Source of the DNA: Kitasatospora sp. MMS16-BH015
GTDB lineage: Bacteria > Actinomycetota > Actinomycetes > Streptomycetales > Streptomycetaceae
Direction of reading: 5' to 3'
DNA: 64,000 nucleotides
Assembly: GCF_002943525.1 (NCBI RefSeq)
Contig: NZ_CP025394.1
Location: forward strand, 4,650,001-4,714,000
The notes under the pieces were generated by a model. The model did no database searches and had not been told where the DNA came from. It saw only the letters and a list, made by a program, of their open reading frames with translations. Position 1 is the first letter of the stretch; each line of letters begins with the position of its first letter. Below, piece by piece: positions 60,064 through 64,000 of the stretch. The translations under genes and the position numbers were made by a program.

Positions 60064-60860
60064 CAGGTCATCGTCCAGACGCGACCGGTGCCCTGCTCGT
60101 GGTCGGCGCCCGGCACGCAGAGCACCGACTCCTCGCCGGCGGCCTCCCACAGCTCCAGCGCGTCGGCCAGCGCGGCGGTGCGGCTGCTGCCCGCGCTGCC
60201 CCGGCCGAGGCCGGTGAGCAGGAAGAGCGGGGTGTCGGCCGGGCGGTGGGCCAGCAGCGCGTCGCGCAGCAGTAGGAAGCGGCGGCGGGCGAGTTCGGCG
60301 GCCGGCTCGGGGGTGGGGAAGAGCTCGGGCAGCTGCTCGCCGTTGTGCCGCAGCATGTAGGCGACCAGGCCCAGGCCGGAGGCGGCCAGGCCCTCGACCT
60401 GCCGCCGCACCTTCTCCTCGGTGTGGGTGTACAGGCAGAGCGAGAGCACGCCGAGCCCGCTGTTGAACGGGGCGCCGAGCGCGGCCGAGGCGTACTGCCA
60501 GGCGGAGAGCCCGGGCAGCACCCGGGCCGTCTCCAACTCCCGCTCCAGACCGGCTCGGTGGAGGTGGTGCAGGGCTGGCCCGGCCATCCCGAGCAGGCCC
60601 GGGTCGCCGCCCGAGAGCAGCACCACGGCGGCGCCCGCCGCCGAGTGCTCGGCGGCGATCCGGGTGCGGGCGGCGAACACGTCCTCGCCCTCGGCCAGCC
60701 GGTCGAGCACGTCGAAGCAGTCGGCGGCCGGGTTGATCAGGTCCTTCACCTCGGCCACGAAGACCGGGTGCCCGATCACCACCTCGGCCTCGGCCAGGGC
60801 GGCGGCCACCGAGGTGGTGACGTCCGCTCCGTAGCCGGTGCCCAGGATGCTGAGCGTCAT
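60063..60860 (-). CDS. Tetrapyrrole-methylase-fold SAM enzyme, stand-alone
   Basis: A 265-residue protein of the CbiH/CobJ-like class III methyltransferase fold. N-terminal LSILGTGYGADVT carries the GxG loop, VVLLSGGDPGLLGMAGPALH is the SAM-binding GGDPG motif, and VLPGLSAWQYASAALGAPFN follows. Cobalamin-pathway members occur in cob clusters, but no other corrin gene is nearby. Its start overlaps the ATP-grasp gene (ATGA) and its stop the PLP gene. The substrate is thus probably a non-porphyrin molecule made by the operon. Confidence 0.85.
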   Translation of the reverse strand: MTLSILGTGYGADVTTSVAAALAEAEVVIGHPVFVAEVKDLINPAADCFDVLDRLAEGEDVFAARTRIAAEHSAAGAAVVLLSGGDPGLLGMAGPALHHLHRAGLERELETARVLPGLSAWQYASAALGAPFNSGLGVLSLCLYTHTEEKVRRQVEGLAASGLGLVAYMLRHNGEQLPELFPTPEPAAELARRRFLLLRDALLAHRPADTPLFLLTGLGRGSAGSSRTAALADALELWEAAGEESVLCVPGADHEQGTGRVWTMT

Positions 60861-62089
60861 CGTCCGTGCTCCTCTCCGGTGGTGCGGATCCGCAGGTGGC
60901 GGGCGGCGGCCAGGGCCCGCTGCAGGGCCTCCTCGGGGCTGGGCCCGGTGGCGGTCAGGAAGCCGTAGCAGGCGCCCTGGTCGGTGACCGCGGTGATCTC
61001 GTCCCCGGCGGCCTTGAGCCGGGTCCAGCCGACCTCGCCGGGGAAGGCGGCCAGCGCCTCGGCTCCGGTCACCTCGCCGAGCGGGCCGGTGCGCCGGGTG
61101 TACTTGAGCACCTGGGCGTAGCCGCCGGTCTCGGGGCGGTGGGTGGCGGCGGCGAGGTGCCGCCGCTCGATCCGGGGCTCCAACGCCTGGGCGAGCAGCA
61201 GCTCGTAGACGTCCACGCCGGTGGTGCGCAGCACCGCCTCGCCGATGTGTCCGCCGCCGAGCCGGGGGTTGACCTCGACCAGCTCGGGGCCCTCGGCCGT
61301 CCTGATGAACTCGATGTGCGCGGGCCCGGTGCCCCGGCCGAGCACCCGGAGCACCTCGCCGGCCCAGACCTCGATCTCCCGCTCCCAGGCGGTGCCGTGG
61401 CCGACCGGGAAGGTCAGGTCGAGCTCGCGGAACTCGGGCAGCTCGGACATCGTGCGGCTGCTGATGCCCAGCAGGGTGGTGCCCTCGGCGGTGCTGTACG
61501 TCTCGGCACTGAACAGCGGGCCGCAGGCGTACGGCTCGATCGTGATCCGCTCGGCCGGGACGCCCTTGGCGGTCAACCCGGCGATCAATGCGTCCACTTC
61601 GGCGGCGCTCTCGGCCAGGTGGACGTGCTTGCTGCTGGTGCCGGCCGCGTCCTTGACGATCGCGAGCGGGGGCCGCTGCGCGGCGGGGGTGGCGGCCCAC
61701 CGGTCGCCGCGCACCGCGCGGGCGGCGGTGAGGCCGGCCTCGGCCAGGCGGTTGCGCACCGCGGTCTTGTCGCGGAACAGCGCCGACCCGCGCAACACGT
61801 TGGGGAAGCCGTACTCGGCGGCCAGCGCCTCGGCGATCGGCGACCAGGTGTCGGTGTTGGCGATCAGCCCGTCCACCGGGCCGAGCCCGTCCAGCGCCTT
61901 GCGGACGGCGCCGAGGTCGAAGGTGTCCACGTCCACGACCCGGACGCGCTCCCCGCAGGCGGCCAACTGCCGCCGGTAGTAGGCACGGTCGAAGGTCAGC
62001 AGGACGAGACCCACCCCGTGCCGCTCGGCGGCTGCGGCGAGGTGGTCAAGGCCGAAGGCGAGGGCCTCCAGCATCACCACGGTCGGCAT
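60857..62089 (-). CDS. ATP-grasp ligase
   Basis: A 410-residue ATP-grasp enzyme. The N-terminal Rossmann-like part (MPTVVMLEALAFGLDHLAAA) is followed by LFRDKTAVRNRLAEAGL, which marks the start of the grasp fold, then PLAIVKDAAGTSSKHVHL, with the ATP Lys. GPAHIEFIRTAEGPELVEVN and PRLGGGHIG hold the metal-binding Glu and Asn. Such enzymes join a carboxylate to an amine through acylphosphate, as in L-amino-acid ligases. It lies one base after the cysteine-synthase-like gene and overlaps the next gene by 4 bases. Confidence 0.9.
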   Translation of the reverse strand: MPTVVMLEALAFGLDHLAAAAERHGVGLVLLTFDRAYYRRQLAACGERVRVVDVDTFDLGAVRKALDGLGPVDGLIANTDTWSPIAEALAAEYGFPNVLRGSALFRDKTAVRNRLAEAGLTAARAVRGDRWAATPAAQRPPLAIVKDAAGTSSKHVHLAESAAEVDALIAGLTAKGVPAERITIEPYACGPLFSAETYSTAEGTTLLGISSRTMSELPEFRELDLTFPVGHGTAWEREIEVWAGEVLRVLGRGTGPAHIEFIRTAEGPELVEVNPRLGGGHIGEAVLRTTGVDVYELLLAQALEPRIERRHLAAATHRPETGGYAQVLKYTRRTGPLGEVTGAEALAAFPGEVGWTRLKAAGDEITAVTDQGACYGFLTATGPSPEEALQRALAAARHLRIRTTGEEHGR

Positions 62090-62090
62090 C

Positions 62091-63122
62091 TCAACCCTCC
62101 CCGCCCGGACAGGGGAAGCCGGCCCGGTGCTGCTGCCAGTCGGTCACGCACCAGGGCAGCCCGAGCTCTCCGGGCGTGGTGACCCGGCGCGGGTACTGCT
62201 GCTCGTCGCGCTCGACCACCGGGGCGGGGCCGGCGAACACCTCGTTCAGGTACCGGTGCCCGGTGTCGGGGGCGATGAAGACCACGGGGTGCTCCGTCGA
62301 CTGCGCCCGGCGCTGCGCGTGCCACCGGGCGACCACGTAGGCCGCGCCGCTGGAGAGGCCCGCGAAGACGCAGTGCTCGCGGAGCAGCTCGATGCAGCCG
62401 GAGCGGGCGTAGGTGAAGTCCATCCAGTGGATCTCGCGGTAGGCCTCGTAGGCGATGTTGCCGAACGGGATGCCGCTGCCGATCCCGGCGATCAGGAACT
62501 CCGGGTCCTCGACGGCCTGGCTGGCGAAGGAGACGGAGCCGAAGGGCTGCACGCCGATCAGCTCGGTCTGCACCCCGAGCTCGGTCAGGCCGCGGTGCAG
62601 GCCGCCGGTGGAGGCGCCGGTGCCGACCCCGCCGACCAGGGTGAGCCGCTCGGTGCCGAGCCCCTCGGCGAGTTGGCGGGCCACCGGGGCGTAGCCGTCG
62701 TAGTGGCCCTGGTCGTGGTACTGGCGCATCCAGTGTGCCCGGGGGTGATTCTTGACGAACTCCACCGCCAGCTCGACCCGGCCGGCCTGGTCGAGCTTGG
62801 CGTCCGGCGAGGAGCCGGGCTGGTCGACCACGGCGCCGAGCAGCTCCAACTGGGTCTTGAGAGTGGCGTCCACGGCCGGTGAGGCGATGATCCGGCACTC
62901 GAAGCCGTACCGCTTGCAGGCCAGCGCGAGCCCGTAGGCGTAGACCCCGCTGGAGCTGTCCACCAAGGTGTCGCCGGGGCGGATCACGCCCTCGGCCATC
63001 AGGCGCCGCACCGCCGCGAGGGCGGAGGTCACCTTCATCGATTCGAATCTGACGACGTACAGTCCGGCCTCCAGCCGGACGATGTCCGGCACGGCCAGCG
63101 CGTCTGCGATGTGGCTGAACAA
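62091..63122 (-). CDS. Cysteine-synthase-like PLP enzyme
   Basis: A 343-residue fold-type II PLP enzyme. The PLP Lys is likely K30 in RFESMKVTSALAAVRR, with VDSSSGVYAYGLALACKRYG as the substrate loop and VGGVGTGASTGGLHRGL as the phosphate-binding Gly loop. This N-terminus differs from housekeeping CysK (no NPxxSxKDR). SbnA-type relatives make diaminopropionate. TTG 63122 is preferred because GAGGGGG lies four nt upstream and codons further upstream look non-coding. GTG 63203 is the alternative. It opens the minus-strand operon. Confidence 0.83.
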   Translation of the reverse strand: MFSHIADALAVPDIVRLEAGLYVVRFESMKVTSALAAVRRLMAEGVIRPGDTLVDSSSGVYAYGLALACKRYGFECRIIASPAVDATLKTQLELLGAVVDQPGSSPDAKLDQAGRVELAVEFVKNHPRAHWMRQYHDQGHYDGYAPVARQLAEGLGTERLTLVGGVGTGASTGGLHRGLTELGVQTELIGVQPFGSVSFASQAVEDPEFLIAGIGSGIPFGNIAYEAYREIHWMDFTYARSGCIELLREHCVFAGLSSGAAYVVARWHAQRRAQSTEHPVVFIAPDTGHRYLNEVFAGPAPVVERDEQQYPRRVTTPGELGLPWCVTDWQQHRAGFPCPGGEG

Positions 63123-63314
63123 CAGGCCCCCTCGTGTTGCGTCCGGGCCCGTGAACGCACTTGTGGTGCACACGAACCCAGTCCCCCGACAGGCACCTGA
63201 CACAACCTCATCGTGCTCGTACGGGCAACACTCGTATCGCGCACTACGTCAGGTAGCGTCGAGCTGCGACCGTCCGAGTGACGGTCCGTCAGAATTTCTA
63301 CAGGGGGGGGCTCG

Positions 63315-64000
63315 GTGAATCCGGAAATCGGCTCGCGGCGCGATGTGTTGATTTTCTCCAAGCGGCTGGCCGGCGGGGTCCGGAAGGTGGCGCAGATCCT
63401 GGAGGGGCTCGGCCGCCAGCCCGTCCTGGTCTCGGCGCTGGCGGAGGACCTGAACCGGGATTCCTGCGCCGCGCACCTGGTGGTCGACTGGGAGCGGGAC
63501 GGCCCGGAGGCGCTCGTGGCGGCGGCCGAGGCGGCCGGGGTGGTGCCGACGGCGGTGGTCAACTTCGTCGAGCCGCTGATCAGTTGGCAGCTGGCGGTGG
63601 CCCGGCACTACGGGCTGCCCGGCGGGGAGCCGGGCCGGGAGGCCCTGCTCAGCAAGGCCCGGGTGCGCGAGGAGCTGCGCCGGATCGGGCGCTCGGAGCT
63701 GGAGTTCCATGCCGGCCCGGCCGCCGGCATCGCGGTGGAGGCGGTGGCCCGGTACCCGGTCATCGTCAAGCCCTCGCGGGATTCCGGTGGCTCCCGGCTG
63801 GTCCGGCGGGCGGATGACGCGGCGGCGCTGGCCGCGCACCTGAAGGAGATCGAGGCGGTGGTCGGCCCGGACTTCGAGCTGATCGTGGAGGGCTACCTGG
63901 ACGGCCGGGAGTTCTCGGTGGACGGGCCGCTGGTGGCGGGCGAGTTCCACGGCCTGTTCGTGGTGGAGAAGACCGAGCACGACGAGGAGCGCCACCACGA
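63315..64000 (+). CDS. ATP-grasp protein (3' end outside window)
   Basis: From GTG 63315 at least 228 residues are present: RRDVLIFSKRLAGGVRKVAQ, then NFVEPLISWQLAVARHYGLP, ALLSKARVREELRRIG at the grasp start, and YPVIVKPSRDSGGSRLVR with the ATP Lys and loop, followed by FELIVEGYLDGREFSVDGPL. It is a second ligase-type ATP-grasp enzyme, divergent from the first set. A G8 run (63303-63310) ends 4 nt before the GTG and probably serves as the ribosome site. The gene runs off the window. Confidence 0.88.
   Translation, partial: MNPEIGSRRDVLIFSKRLAGGVRKVAQILEGLGRQPVLVSALAEDLNRDSCAAHLVVDWERDGPEALVAAAEAAGVVPTAVVNFVEPLISWQLAVARHYGLPGGEPGREALLSKARVREELRRIGRSELEFHAGPAAGIAVEAVARYPVIVKPSRDSGGSRLVRRADDAAALAAHLKEIEAVVGPDFELIVEGYLDGREFSVDGPLVAGEFHGLFVVEKTEHDEERHH

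Overview
The window is GC-rich actinomycete chromosome, almost certainly Streptomycetaceae (Streptomyces or Kitasatospora). The evidence is strong G/C bias at third codon positions, frequent GTG starts, TAnnnT boxes 6-7 bases before start codons (leaderless transcripts), SARP regulators, an AfsA homologue, rare TTA codons, and actinobacterial families such as DUF5302, LytR-CpsA-Psr proteins and the korAB-ferredoxin operon. No rRNA, tRNA, CRISPR array, transposase or prophage gene was seen. Both window edges cut a gene.

1-10.4 kb: a truncated NAD-dependent epimerase, a CynX-type MFS carrier beside its likely FadR-type regulator, a very large DUF11-repeat surface protein with an LPGTG sorting signal, and an LCP cell-wall ligase. 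In the surface protein the signal peptide and the repeat domains lie in different reading frames. 10.4-14 kb: HAD phosphatase, serS and pheA, with a cluster of DnaA-box-like 9-mers between the last two. 14-20.5 kb: a copper-handling block (DyP peroxidase, CopC-CopD fusion, PCu(A)C chaperone, SCO1, YcnI, Met/His-rich membrane protein). 20.7-28.9 kb: a single-domain ATPase, a LysR regulator preceded by a G-quadruplex-prone repeat tract, allantoicase, an amidase between two minisatellites, and small conserved genes.

28.9-35.1 kb, minus strand: a compact putative RiPP cluster. A 47-residue acidic peptide with a two-cysteine C-terminus is followed by a perfect hairpin, a radical SAM enzyme, an MFS exporter, a glycosyltransferase and a SARP activator. 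Repeats in 11-bp phase precede the peptide gene. 35.1-43 kb: a two-component system with a DUF4097 protein, a methyltransferase, a rhomboid-like membrane gene broken at a G7 run, an MFS exporter coupled to a small peptide gene, and pirin under a 17-bp inverted repeat. 43-47.9 kb: a regulatory island (large AfsR-type SARP, AfsA homologue, LuxR-type regulator).

47.9-51.8 kb is the housekeeping operon korA-korB-fdxA-tetR. From 52 kb to the right edge lies a second likely specialised-metabolite locus: type II thioesterase, MFS exporter, acyltransferase-fold protein, LOG-type phosphoribohydrolase, HAM1-type pyrophosphatase, a YqcI/YcgG-family putative heme N-hydroxylase carrying a TTA codon, a SAM methyltransferase, a threonine-synthase-like and a cysteine-synthase-like PLP enzyme, a stand-alone tetrapyrrole-methylase-fold protein, and two ATP-grasp ligases. 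No PKS or NRPS module is visible, so an ATP-grasp-assembled amino-acid or nucleobase-derived product is the working hypothesis. The locus continues past 64 kb.
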